A DNA stretch of 24,058 bases from a virus: positions 1-24,058 of IMG/VR virus record IMGVR_UViG_3300008113_001521. One strand, given 5' to 3'. Every line of letters begins with the position of its first letter. Positions within the stretch are counted from its first letter, which is position 1. A program made the position numbers and the translations under genes. The notes below the pieces were generated by a model that saw only the letters and a program-made list of their open reading frames with translations, was not told the DNA's origin and ran no database searches. Of this stretch, positions 7,265 through 13,640 are shown one piece after another.

Positions 7265-7583
7265 GGTTGACCTCCTCCCAGTAGTCCGATCGTGGTTTGC
7301 TGGTTTTCGTCACAACTCGGACTTGGACCGTAGCTCTTCGCTTTCTAAGCATTTCAGCCAGGGTGGCCCTGAGTTTAGGATCCGTGGTGGTATTATAGGC
7401 TTGTTCGAGTCTCTCGTAAACTGCGGCCCGGTTCGGGATCTGCAGGTTTTCTTTGTTCAGTACCTCAGAGCTGAGGTCCAGGGTTCCTAGTTTACCTTGG
7501 ATTTTGTTCCTTCCGAAGTTCCCCGAGACTCTGCCGTTCGTTCGCAGTTTCGGCTTAATTTTGCTTAAGTTGCTGTTTTCCAT
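7254..7583 (-). CDS. Hypothetical basic protein, 109 aa
   Basis: Not recognised. It begins MENSNLSKIKPK, has a basic, probably flexible N-terminal 45 residues, then a helical part (NRAAVYERLEQAYNTTTDPK, LRATLAEMLRKRRATV). The ATG follows the previous stop by 3 nt. The net positive charge suggests binding to nucleic acid or to an acidic partner, which is inference. Confidence 0.6.
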   Translation of the reverse strand: MENSNLSKIKPKLRTNGRVSGNFGRNKIQGKLGTLDLSSEVLNKENLQIPNRAAVYERLEQAYNTTTDPKLRATLAEMLRKRRATVQVRVVTKTSKPRSDYWEEVNRVR

Positions 7584-7586
7584 GTC

Positions 7587-8024
7587 CTACACATGCTCCA
7601 CAGAAAGGTTGCGAGAAGCTTCGCATGAGTACTGGAAAGCCAAGTCCATAAGGTAATCCTCTACCTGCCTGAGCTTTTCAAGAGCCGCTTCTCGTTCCTC
7701 GCAGAATAACTCCCATGCTTCCTCATCCATAGCGCCACGAGAGGGGCAGTTCGCTTGGACAAGTTTCTTTCGGACATCGTGAACAGACGCCCAAACTCCG
7801 TTGTACTCAGACGCAAGGGCAGAAGCATTAGTTTCACTCTTCTCAGTGGCAGGGGTGCAGGTCATTGCTTTGCTTGCGGGTGGGACTGAGGGGTCAACTT
7901 TTGAAGGAGGCAGGCGCGGCGAGCCCTCGCTTGGCGAAGAGCTTGGGGCTTGGTTCTGCCCTTTCGTTTCCGACCCTTTTGGCGAGGTCCGAGTTTGGAG
8001 CGGACTGAGTCGTTTTCCATACAT
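7587..8024 (-). CDS. Hypothetical protein, 145 aa or 92 aa by start
   Basis: The C-terminal 92 residues (from MTCTPATEKSE) look like a genuine helical protein (EEAWELFCEEREAALEKLRQ). Read from the ATG at 8024 the product would also have a 53-residue Pro/Ser/Lys-rich tail at its N-terminus. The ATG at 8024 is only 2 nt after the TATAGT -10, too close for normal initiation. The ATG at 8020, in another frame, sits at the 6-nt spacing seen for the kinase gene and opens a 52-codon frame that ends in an ATGA overlap with the internal ATG at 7865. The arrangement 8020-7862 followed by 7865-7587 therefore may be the true one. No function is recognised. Confidence 0.55.
   Translation of the reverse strand: MYGKRLSPLQTRTSPKGSETKGQNQAPSSSPSEGSPRLPPSKVDPSVPPASKAMTCTPATEKSETNASALASEYNGVWASVHDVRKKLVQANCPSRGAMDEEAWELFCEEREAALEKLRQVEDYLMDLAFQYSCEASRNLSVEHV
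7862..8020 (-). CDS. Candidate small basic protein, 52 aa
   Basis: The frame starts MENDSVRSKLGPRQKGRKRK and stays Arg/Lys/Gln-rich to the TGA at 7864-7862. Support comes from context: the ATG lies 6 nt after TATAGT, it shares the ATGGAAAAC opening with the kinase gene at 10512 (same -10 spacing), and its stop overlaps an internal ATG of the next frame (ATGA). Against it, the composition is low-complexity and the competing frame is also open. The two readings exclude each other over 7866-8020 unless both are translated. Confidence 0.4.
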   Translation of the reverse strand: MENDSVRSKLGPRQKGRKRKGRTKPQALRQARARRACLLQKLTPQSHPQAKQ

Positions 8025-8026
8025 TT

Positions 8027-8053
8027 ACTATACCGTTTCTGCGAGGCAGAAAC
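8027..8053 (-). promoter_or_regulatory. -10 with adjoining perfect inverted repeat
   Basis: Minus-strand GTTTCTGC, CTC, GCAGAAAC (8053-8035) is a perfect 8-bp inverted repeat, followed at once by GGTATAGT with TATAGT at 8032-8027. The repeat occupies the -20 to -38 region where a -35 would lie, so it may be an operator or the recognition site of a phage factor. Confidence 0.65.
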
Positions 8054-8056
8054 AAA

Positions 8057-8071
8057 GGGCGGAAACCGCCC
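8057..8071 (-). terminator. GGGCGG-TTT-CCGCCC hairpin terminator
   Basis: Perfect 6-bp GC stem with a TTT loop followed by TTTGTTT on the minus strand. It ends the unit containing the exonuclease and the membrane protein. A second GGGC...GCCC hairpin lies just before it. Confidence 0.7.
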
Positions 8072-8107
8072 TATGAAGGGGGCTAACCGCCCACTCACCA
8101 ACAAGGG

Positions 8108-8353
8108 CTAGTGAGAGATTGGACTATATATTAGCCCAAAGACGTTCAGGGCTATTCCAACTACGATGACAGCTACTACATCCCACTGCTTTTTCTTTAC
8201 AAAGAAGGGAAGGCTCAGAGTGCTCCCTGTAATCAGAATTAATAGGCCCACCTTGCGGTCCAAGAAAAGCAAAACAAATTGTCCAACTACCAACGCAATA
8301 TTTCCAAGGATGCGGAGGTAAGTGAGTCTGGGGCGGACACGTGGGTATTTCAT
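8108..8353 (-). CDS. Small membrane protein, 81 aa
   Basis: The start is set at the ATG at 8353 (MKYPRVRPRLTYLRILGNIA), 31 nt after the exonuclease stop; an in-frame ATG at 8395 would overlap that gene. There are three hydrophobic spans: residues about 14-31 (ILGNIALVVGQFVLLFL), 36-51 (GLLILITGSTLSLPFF) and 58-77 (VVAVIVVGIALNVFGLIY). Short basic loops lie between them. The N-terminus is strongly positive, favouring a cytoplasmic N-terminus. The family is not recognised; a semi-SWEET-like three-helix topology is conceivable but unsupported. Confidence 0.65.
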   Translation of the reverse strand: MKYPRVRPRLTYLRILGNIALVVGQFVLLFLDRKVGLLILITGSTLSLPFFVKKKQWDVVAVIVVGIALNVFGLIYSPISH

Positions 8354-8384
8354 GGTCCTAAGGTGTGATCGGTAGTTATTCGTC

Positions 8385-9269
8385 CTACGAAACAACCTTG
8401 AGTGTTTTCAGAATCTTGCTCAACCGTGCTGGCTTCAAGTACGACTTGAACTCTAAACCCTCAAAGAGTGCTTCTACACTCTGTTCAGACGGCGGTGAAG
8501 ATGCGTACCACGACAAATCGGGAACATCGTCCTCAAGAGTGACCAGGCGAAGGTTTCTAAAGAATGTGGACGCAGTTGTGATTACCTTGGGGTGAAATGC
8601 GATTCGATCGGCGAGCGACAGCTCTGAGTTTGTGTCGCTGGTATGGCACTCTTGGATTATCTTTACTGCGGTTTTCGGACCAACTCCGGGGACACCTGAT
8701 ATGTTATCTGAGGAGTCCCCTGACAAAGCTTTGAAGAATTTGACGTCTGAGGGGGGAACACCGAAGTGCCCCTTAACACCCTCAATGTCAACCAGCTCCA
8801 TTTTCTTAGCTGAGTTGAAAAGCAGCACCTTTACTCTGTCGTTGACAAGCTGAAGCAAGTCCTTGTCGCAAGTCAAAATGTGAACTTCACTATATCCAGG
8901 AGAGTTACGAGAAATATGAGCTACAACATCGTCCGCCTCAAAACCCTGAGCACCCACTGGCGAAAAGCCAAGAGCTGGAAGGACGTCTTCAACCAGGAGG
9001 GAAAGGTCGGAGTAGTGCTCAACGCTGGCTTTTTCTCGATTCGCCTTATAAGTACCAGATTCTTTCTTGCGAAAGTTTCCACCCTTATCTATACAAGGAA
9101 CTACGCAATCGTACTCGTACTGAGCCATCACGGCAAGTAAGGCGTTGCAAAACCCATAAGTCCCAGTTACTGGAGCTCCATAGCTCGTAACCATTTCACC
9201 CATAGCTCGACAGAGAGCTGAGCGCGAGCGAAAAAATAGCGCGGATGTGTCTACGAGAAGCAGTTTCAT
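8385..9269 (-). CDS. 5'-3' exonuclease / flap endonuclease (PolI N-terminal type)
   Basis: The 294-residue protein matches the PIN-like FEN family. It has D7 in LLLVDTSALFFRS, the metal ligands E111-D114 (EADD), D135/D137 (CDKDLLQLV), GDSSDN at 184-189 and a helix-hairpin-helix segment GVPGVGPKTA at 192-201. T5 D15 and T4 RNase H are functional relatives. Such enzymes remove RNA primers and 5' flaps during replication. Its length is that of a stand-alone exonuclease, with no polymerase domain attached. The start is the ATG at 9269 in the AAACAATG context without Shine-Dalgarno. It lies 45 nt after the phosphatase gene and is probably co-transcribed with it. Confidence 0.93.
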   Translation of the reverse strand: MKLLLVDTSALFFRSRSALCRAMGEMVTSYGAPVTGTYGFCNALLAVMAQYEYDCVVPCIDKGGNFRKKESGTYKANREKASVEHYSDLSLLVEDVLPALGFSPVGAQGFEADDVVAHISRNSPGYSEVHILTCDKDLLQLVNDRVKVLLFNSAKKMELVDIEGVKGHFGVPPSDVKFFKALSGDSSDNISGVPGVGPKTAVKIIQECHTSDTNSELSLADRIAFHPKVITTASTFFRNLRLVTLEDDVPDLSWYASSPPSEQSVEALFEGLEFKSYLKPARLSKILKTLKVVS

Positions 9270-9314
9270 TGTTTAGGTTTTGGTGTGGTTTTGGTGTCGG
9301 AACTTGGCTCCAGA

Positions 9315-10043
9315 CTAGTTCTTGCAAGGTTGCCGTGAAAACTGGTGGAAAGTATTTTGAGTGGCGTTGTAAGCGGTTAGGCGGCCCTTTATCTTAACGA
9401 ACGCACCCGTATCTATATTTACGCGTTGTCCCTTCACAACGGGGAGATGGTCCTGGGGTGGTTCTTCGAAGTTGGTCGGTGTGTGCCCATGAACAACTTT
9501 CTTTAGTCTTGGGTTCCACCCTTCGAACTCCGGCCCGTATCTCAGAAAAGGTTGTCGAATCCATAGCAGTGCCTCACCCCTTCCATAGGCAATGCTCTCT
9601 GCAGGATCGTGACCGGGGTAGATCCCAGCGTGAATGAAGAGAGTGTCCGCAATTGTCATGTACAAGGGTAGATTTCGAATCCACTCCTTATGCTCTCTTT
9701 CCATGTCGCCCACCTGGTCGTAGTTTCCGCCGTTTTGAACCCACAGCACGTAGCTACTGCCGAATGGGTCTTCCAAAGCATCAAGAAACATCTTCTCGTG
9801 GTTTCCCATCAGGGCGTAAAAGGCTTGAAGCCCCCAACTTTCCGGATCGTCGAGGAGCCTTTTCACCTGCTCTAAAACTTTCAGGTCGCCACCGCCACGG
9901 TCACACATATCCCCCAAAAGGACGACTGTAGCCTGAGAGTCTTTCACCCATGCCAAAAATTGCTCGAAAAGAGGCCAGGTCGCGTGAATGTCACCAAGGG
10001 CAACTACATCACCTTGATGTAATTTGTTGCTGTAGGAAATCAT
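9315..10043 (-). CDS. PPP-family metallophosphatase (calcineurin-like)
   Basis: The 242-residue protein has all PPP signatures: GD18IH20, GD45MCDRG, GNHE at 80-83, H138 (IHAG) and H185/H187 (HGHT), which together bind two metals. This is the lambda phosphatase/ApaH type, acting on phosphoproteins or dinucleoside polyphosphates; the substrate cannot be told. The ATG at 10043 (ACAATG) lies 4 nt after the stop of the kinase gene. The frame is open to 10130 but that would overlap the kinase. Adjacency to a polynucleotide-kinase-like gene suggests a possible role in nucleic-acid end processing, which is inference. Confidence 0.88.
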   Translation of the reverse strand: MISYSNKLHQGDVVALGDIHATWPLFEQFLAWVKDSQATVVLLGDMCDRGGGDLKVLEQVKRLLDDPESWGLQAFYALMGNHEKMFLDALEDPFGSSYVLWVQNGGNYDQVGDMEREHKEWIRNLPLYMTIADTLFIHAGIYPGHDPAESIAYGRGEALLWIRQPFLRYGPEFEGWNPRLKKVVHGHTPTNFEEPPQDHLPVVKGQRVNIDTGAFVKIKGRLTAYNATQNTFHQFSRQPCKN

Positions 10044-10047
10044 TGTA

Positions 10048-10512
10048 TCAGTATATGAAGTCAATACGGTGGAAGGGTTCGTTGGTGATATTCTTGAGGG
10101 AAGCTTGTAAGGAAGCGTGCATGCGCTCAATCACTTCTTCCGGGACCCTGCGCTCGCGAGAAGCATTTTGCCGCAAGCAAACGGCGAGGGGCTTGTCAAG
10201 GACAACAGCGGTGATTTTGCAGTAACCGTACGAGTTTAGCATAGCAACTGCTTCCTTGCGGTAAGCTGCTCTGTAGTGGGTTCCATCCATGACTACAGTC
10301 CGGCCCACATTCTCTTCGAGAATCTCCAGCATACGGTCGTGGATTTCTACGTAATTTCCTTGAATGTCCGCGTTTCCGTAGAGCTCAGCGCGAATTTCAT
10401 CGCCGGAAAGTACAACGGCATCTGGGTGAAGCTCTAGTAGCTTAGCCACATGGGTTGACTTTCCGGAGCCAGGGGCACCGACCATCACGTATGCTTCAGG
10501 GTTGTTTTCCAT
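10048..10512 (-). CDS. Polynucleotide 5'-kinase-like P-loop ATPase
   Basis: The 154-residue protein has a Walker A motif at 12-20 (GAPGSGKST), a conserved SGDEIRAELYG at 36-46 and MDGTHYRAAYRKE at 75-87. It ends with an Arg-rich lid (RQNASRERRVPEEVI). This matches the AAA_33/T4 Pnk kinase-domain family, which phosphorylates 5'-OH ends of RNA or DNA. The phosphatase half of T4 Pnkp is absent here, but a matching HAD protein is at 6244-6645. The ATG at 10512 is chosen because TATAAT lies 6 nt upstream; the longer frame to 10569 would start inside the promoter. The mRNA is predicted to be leaderless. Confidence 0.85.
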   Translation of the reverse strand: MENNPEAYVMVGAPGSGKSTHVAKLLELHPDAVVLSGDEIRAELYGNADIQGNYVEIHDRMLEILEENVGRTVVMDGTHYRAAYRKEAVAMLNSYGYCKITAVVLDKPLAVCLRQNASRERRVPEEVIERMHASLQASLKNITNEPFHRIDFIY

Positions 10513-10518
10513 ACTTAC

Positions 10519-10548
10519 ATTATACCGTTTCCCCTCGCCAGGGCAAGG
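10519..10548 (-). promoter_or_regulatory. -10 (TATAAT) with upstream hairpin
   Basis: Minus-strand GGAAACGGTATAAT, with TATAAT at 10524-10519 and 6 nt to the ATG. CCTTGC (10548-10543) and GCGAGG (10538-10533) form a hairpin in the -35 region, as at 8035-8053 and 16769-16784. Confidence 0.6.
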
Positions 10549-10562
10549 CGGGAAACCGGCCA
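10548..10562 (-). terminator. GGCCGG-TTT-CCCGCC hairpin
   Basis: Imperfect GC hairpin (one C-C mismatch) built on the recurring CGGTTTCC sequence, placed between the end of the 10588 gene and the kinase promoter. No U-run follows, so it is a weak terminator candidate. Confidence 0.4.
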
Positions 10563-10587
10563 AGGACAAGAGGTTTACCGGCCAACT

Positions 10588-10809
10588 TTAGCTTTTGGTC
10601 TCAGACCGAAAAAAGTTGTACTCTTCAACCCACTCGTGGAGAGGATCCTCATTCACAACCTCCCCACTGTTGTTCACATAGTCCTGAACCACCCAAGCAA
10701 TTTCTCTAAACTCAAGGTCGTTCCAGGGCCATGACGATCGCACTTTGACGCCAGAGTAACCCCTAAGCAGATACCTTAGCTTTTCTTTGAGCTTTTCTGA
10801 ACTTTTCAT
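10588..10809 (-). CDS. Hypothetical protein, 73 aa
   Basis: Not recognised. It has a basic N-terminal helix (KSSEKLKEKLRYLLRGYSGV) and a Trp-rich acidic remainder (WPWNDLEFREIAWVVQDYV, HEWVEEYNFF). The ATG at 10809 (AAACAATG) places its first 47 nt inside the nucleotidyltransferase gene, an unusually long overlap here. No better ATG follows, so a later non-ATG start is possible. Confidence 0.55.
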   Translation of the reverse strand: MKSSEKLKEKLRYLLRGYSGVKVRSSWPWNDLEFREIAWVVQDYVNNSGEVVNEDPLHEWVEEYNFFRSETKS

Positions 10810-11266
10810 TGTTTCTCAAGAGTGTTGCAAGTTTTAAAGCGTACCTGTTTCCCCGGAAAGGTGCCGGGATTTCACCTTTGTCCAAAACTTTTCGGAGTGT
10901 CGTACTAGACCCACTTCGTTCGTTCTCGTGAAAAGAGACACCGAAAGTTTGCGAAAGTTGCAACCCGAGCGAAACTTGGTCGGACCCTAGAACGAGGATC
11001 ACCTCGCTTGGCTTTCTACCTTTTAGAACCTCTGACAACCCGGCAAAGGGGTCGATGGCCTTTAGAAATGATACCCTACTTAGATCAATGCTTGCTTGGC
11101 GGCAAAGCGTCCGCAGAAGTAAAACTCGAAGGTCCCAGTCGTTGTTCCTCCCTCCTAAGGACACATACACTCTTGCGGTTGAACCGTAAGATAGCAACTT
11201 CTCAATTAGCTCTACATGGCCAGGATGACCGATGTTAAATCGCCCGAACGTTACAGCGGTTTTCAC
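10763..11266 (-). CDS. HxGH-family nucleotidyltransferase
   Basis: The 167-residue protein has the cytidylyltransferase/adenylyltransferase signatures: an N-terminal TFGRFNIGHPGH, with H14-P-G-H17 contacting the nucleotide, and a downstream SSTTLRK segment matching the ISSTxxR motif. Family members include NMN adenylyltransferase (NAD synthesis), pantetheine-phosphate adenylyltransferase and FAD synthetase. The segment VLGSDQVSLG also fits this fold. Phage members often serve NAD+ salvage, but no nicotinamide phosphoribosyltransferase or NUDIX partner is visible here. The start is a GTG at 11266, overlapping the upstream gene by 32 nt. Confidence 0.78.
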   Translation of the reverse strand: MKTAVTFGRFNIGHPGHVELIEKLLSYGSTARVYVSLGGRNNDWDLRVLLLRTLCRQASIDLSRVSFLKAIDPFAGLSEVLKGRKPSEVILVLGSDQVSLGLQLSQTFGVSFHENERSGSSTTLRKVLDKGEIPAPFRGNRYALKLATLLRNNEKFRKAQRKAKVSA

Positions 11267-11879
11267 AGTTGTTTTGGATGTCAGATGTTTTGGATGTTTT
11301 CGGGACCGGTTGCCCCCTTAGGTCGAGCAAGGGGGCTTCAGGGTCGTAGTGCACGTATCCCTTTCGAGAACCTTGCCACATTCGGCTAGGGTCCATGCTA
11401 TGCTTGTCCGCCACCCCCTTTCCAGCTAATGCGGCAAGGGCTTTGATGAAGCCATGGGTCGTTTCGTAGGAAACATTTAGATTCACGTCAACTTTCCACA
11501 GGAGCCGGTAGGAGCTTTTTCCAAGGTGTTGACCGTCGGAAAACGTTCGGTAGGCGAGCCAAGGCTTGTAGCCTAGCTCAGTGTAAAGCTTGACCATTTT
11601 CTCAGGGTTAACCTGACACTTGTCAAAATCTACTCCAATGAGAGTTTGCGTATGCCAGCAAAGTCTCTGGTACTGCAGCTCCACGAGGTCGAGTCCTTTG
11701 AACAGGCAGCCGTAAAAGGTGCAACCTTTCTTGGTAACTAGCTCAATGAAGGCCCCGTCACTGAGCGACTCCCAGGGCCTTTGAATCATGTAGTCCCGAA
11801 GCTTTCCGTACTCCTGAAGTGTTTCAGGTTTTTGTAGGCGCCCTCGGGGGTCAATTTGGCAGAGAATACTTTTCGGCAC
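11235..11879 (-). CDS. Primase-polymerase-like (AEP-type) protein
   Basis: The 214-residue protein resembles the catalytic part of phage and plasmid AEP/RepB-type primases. There is a DxD pair at D84/D86 (IGVDFDK), then YRTFSDG, YRLLWKVDV, and a terminal DKHSMDPSRMWQGSRKGY in which D158 and an Arg (R166) sit where nucleotide-binding residues of these proteins often lie. An upstream Cys-containing segment (KKGCTFYGCLFKG) might be structural. The start is a GTG at 11879. At 214 residues it lacks a helicase domain. The assignment is by pattern and could be wrong; a replication-initiator relative is the nearest alternative. Confidence 0.5.
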   Translation of the reverse strand: MPKSILCQIDPRGRLQKPETLQEYGKLRDYMIQRPWESLSDGAFIELVTKKGCTFYGCLFKGLDLVELQYQRLCWHTQTLIGVDFDKCQVNPEKMVKLYTELGYKPWLAYRTFSDGQHLGKSSYRLLWKVDVNLNVSYETTHGFIKALAALAGKGVADKHSMDPSRMWQGSRKGYVHYDPEAPLLDLRGQPVPKTSKTSDIQNNCENRCNVRAI

Positions 11880-11897
11880 CTTTCACTTGTCGGTTGG

Positions 11898-12107
11898 TTA
11901 GTTGAAGATGAATCTTTCGTTATACTCAGCTTTTATGTCCTGAAACTTTGCCCTAACCTTCCTTTCTAAATCAACTTCAGGCACTCCGTAGATAATCGCA
12001 GGCCAAAATAAGTCCCCAATTCTGCCGTCTCCGCCACCATCCCAGTTGTCAAAGGAATGTTGTGCAACTTGTTCGACGAAAGAATTAAGTGGGAGAAGTT
12101 TCGGCAT
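11898..12107 (-). CDS. Hypothetical protein, 69 aa
   Basis: Not recognised. The start is the ATG at 12107, one nt after the TAG of the upstream gene (TAGTATG). It contains a Gly/Asp loop (NWDGGGDGRIGDLFWPAII) and a C-terminal charged helix (LERKVRAKFQDIKAEYNER). It is probably soluble. Confidence 0.6.
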   Translation of the reverse strand: MPKLLPLNSFVEQVAQHSFDNWDGGGDGRIGDLFWPAIIYGVPEVDLERKVRAKFQDIKAEYNERFIFN

Positions 12108-12108
12108 A

Positions 12109-12627
12109 CTAAACTTTGTTGAGGGGGCTAACGAGAAAGAACCAGCAGCCGTTGGCCATCCAAGAGTGCGTTTCCCTGTCATCAAAAACCAGCGAGTCCC
12201 CTGACCTTAGTAGGGTTGTTTTTCCGCCAGCGTAAAACTCACCTTCAGATATGAGCTGGCTGCCGTAGGGAGCTTCGTCGTCAGGGGTGTGCCCCCCGAG
12301 AAAAACCAAGAGAGACAAACCAGTCATTTCGTAGTCTTCGTGCGAACCTACGGACCCTTTCCCGTACACAACCGTGGCGCCCTCGCGGCGCATATTGTCA
12401 GTCGGGTCAGGAAACCTGTATTGCTGTCCTGCACGGTTCAGAAGCGTAAGAGCCTCAGGCAAAGTGGCGCGAAGCCAGTCTGGCACTGGCATGGACCCGA
12501 CATCCCCGAGAGTCCACAACCGTGGGTCGGACCTACCTGCCGCGTCCTCTGACACCGACCGCAGGAGTTTTTCAATAGTGAAATTAGGGACGGTAACCTT
12601 GCCGTCAATTTTGATGGCACGCTTCAT
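12109..12627 (-). CDS. 2OG-Fe(II) oxygenase-like / cupin-fold protein
   Basis: The 172-residue protein has an HxD pair at H96/D98 (GSHEDYEMTGLSLLVFLGG), a beta-rich middle (GSQLISEGEFYAGGKTTLL), a GDSLVFDDRETH segment with a distal H154, and a final strand (GCWFFLVSPL). This is the double-stranded beta-helix order of 2-oxoglutarate oxygenases. The usual Arg that binds 2-oxoglutarate about 10 residues after the distal His is not seen, so a cupin or inactive relative is possible. It begins its transcription unit: TATAAT is at 12663-12658, 30 nt before the ATG. It could work with the TET/JBP-type enzyme, which is inference. Confidence 0.6.
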   Translation of the reverse strand: MKRAIKIDGKVTVPNFTIEKLLRSVSEDAAGRSDPRLWTLGDVGSMPVPDWLRATLPEALTLLNRAGQQYRFPDPTDNMRREGATVVYGKGSVGSHEDYEMTGLSLLVFLGGHTPDDEAPYGSQLISEGEFYAGGKTTLLRSGDSLVFDDRETHSWMANGCWFFLVSPLNKV

Positions 12628-12657
12628 ACTTGGAGAACCAAGCTCGCTTACACACCC

Positions 12658-12663
12658 ATTATA
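12658..12663 (-). promoter_or_regulatory. -10 element (GGGGCTATAAT)
   Basis: TATAAT on the minus strand 30 nt before the oxygenase-like gene. Upstream is the recurring ACGGTTTCC-type sequence (12702-12687) with an imperfect GGG...CCC hairpin. The rest of the 167-nt gap to 12795 holds only an ATCC-TGTA-GGAT hairpin and no gene. Confidence 0.5.
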
Positions 12664-12794
12664 GCCCCTTTGATCCAGGAAGGCAAGGGTGGAAACCGTC
12701 CCTTTTCACCGGGTCTTAAGTGTATCCTGTAGGATCCGAGACTCTTCTTCCTTTGGCCCTGGTATCCAGTGTCACTAGTCCGAACGTCGGTCCG

Positions 12795-13112
12795 TCAAAG
12801 ACTAGCGTCAAAGCTTAGTTCGTCAAGAGCACTTTGAACTTCCGACCTTCCTGTGTTATCGTAAACCACACTTCCTTCACCCCCCGAGAAACCCTCAACA
12901 AATTCGTCAAGGTCGTCAAGGTCTGTGTACTTTTCAATTAGGTCTGTGTACCCTGCGTTAAGCACGGCCTGAAAGAAGCCGTCGTCGTCAAGTTCATCAA
13001 TTGCCGCTTTTACGGAGAGGGAGTATACGCGGAGAACTTCGCTTATTGGTGCGTTGTTAATCACCCGTGAAATCACTTCATTCACGAATTCCGGTTTGTC
13101 TTTAATTGTCAT
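12795..13112 (-). CDS. Hypothetical acidic protein, 105 aa
   Basis: Not recognised. It is helical and very acidic (YTDLDDLDEFVEGFSGGEGS). Its C-terminal EVQSALDELSFDASL is closely related to the C-terminus of the 54-residue protein at 13435-13599 on the other side of two tRNAs; the DNA shares 24 identical bases. The ATG lies 8 nt after a TATACA -10, so a leaderless message is likely. Confidence 0.65.
   Translation of the reverse strand: MTIKDKPEFVNEVISRVINNAPISEVLRVYSLSVKAAIDELDDDGFFQAVLNAGYTDLIEKYTDLDDLDEFVEGFSGGEGSVVYDNTGRSEVQSALDELSFDASL
12819..12842. repeat. 24-bp direct repeat, copy 1
   Basis: Identical to 13474-13497 in the same orientation. It encodes the QSALDE segment of two neighbouring genes and brackets tRNA-Ser and the type II tRNA. 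Confidence 0.8.
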
Positions 13113-13120
13113 TTTGCATG

Positions 13121-13126
13121 TGTATA
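13121..13126 (-). promoter_or_regulatory. -10 element (CCGTTATACA)
   Basis: Minus-strand AGAAACCGTTATACA, TATACA at 13126-13121, 8 nt before the ATG at 13112. The upstream CGGTTTCCCC sequence lies between it and tRNA-Ser. Confidence 0.45.
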
Positions 13127-13179
13127 ACGGTTTCTTTAGCTCCGTTGAACATCTGTGTGGTCAAAGGGGAAACCGTAAA

Positions 13180-13264
13180 CGGAAGAGGGGGGATTTGAAC
13201 CCCCGGAGGTTTAACCCTCTACAGTGTTCGAAGCTGCTGCTTTCGGCCGCTCAGCCACTCTTCC
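13180..13264 (-). tRNA. tRNA-Ser (CGA)
   Basis: The acceptor GGAAGAG/CTCTTCC pairs fully. The D arm is GCTGAGCGGCCGAAAGC. The anticodon loop TTCGAAC gives CGA and reads UCG. A long variable arm (GAGG-GTTAAA-CCTC) and the T arm (GGGGG, TTCAAAT, CCCCC) follow. The discriminator is G, as expected for serine. No CCA is encoded and no insertion is present. The gene ends just upstream of the 13126 promoter. Confidence 0.9.
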
Positions 13265-13302
13265 TTGTTTCTTTAACGAGTTTTCGGCTAGTTGAAACTA
13301 AG

Positions 13303-13391
13303 TAGGCGCGTAGGGAGTCGAACCCTAACTAGCCGGTAATCTGCCGGAGAGGACTTTATAATGGTCCCTGTGCACCGTACACCACGCGCCC
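13303..13391 (-). tRNA. Type II tRNA, anticodon uncertain (TAT?)
   Basis: The acceptor GGGCGCG/CGCGCCT pairs with a G-U at the end. The T arm TAGGG-TTCGACT-CCCTA is perfect, and the long variable arm TCCGG-CAGATTA-CCGGC is a stable hairpin. The anticodon stem GGAC/GTCC encloses CATTATAAA; a 7-nt loop with T33 gives TAT (Ile, AUA), with a C-A mismatch closing the loop. Isoleucine tRNAs normally have no long variable arm, which points to Leu, Ser or Tyr identity, so the assignment is open. No CCA is encoded. Confidence 0.75.
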
Positions 13392-13434
13392 ATGAAGGGG
13401 GAACCACCGTGTGGGGTGGAACCCAAGGTAAAGC

Positions 13435-13599
13435 TCAGACAGAGGGAGTTTGAACTCCGAACGCCAAGTCAAATTCGTCAAGAGCACTTTGAACTTCAGT
13501 GCTGGTGCTCGCCTCGCTAAGCTTCAGAAGGAGCTTTGCTCCCCTGGGGCTTTTGTTGCTAATTCGTGCGGCACGATCAACTATTGAAAGATTTGCCAT
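13435..13599 (-). CDS. Hypothetical protein, 54 aa
   Basis: The start is the ATG at 13599 (MANLSIVDRAARISNKSPRG); the frame continues upstream through tRNA-Arg but that is not coding. The protein is helical (AKLLLKLSEASTSTEVQSAL) and its C-terminal part is a paralogue of the end of the 105-residue protein at 12795. It may be expressed from the tRNA-Arg promoter. Confidence 0.6.
   Translation of the reverse strand: MANLSIVDRAARISNKSPRGAKLLLKLSEASTSTEVQSALDEFDLAFGVQTPSV
13474..13497. repeat. 24-bp direct repeat, copy 2
   Basis: Identical to 12819-12842, 655 bp away, same orientation, inside the related 54-codon gene. Confidence 0.8.
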
Positions 13600-13640
13600 T
13601 TTGTATTGTTGTTGTTTAGTGTGGCTGCAAAGGCAGCCGA

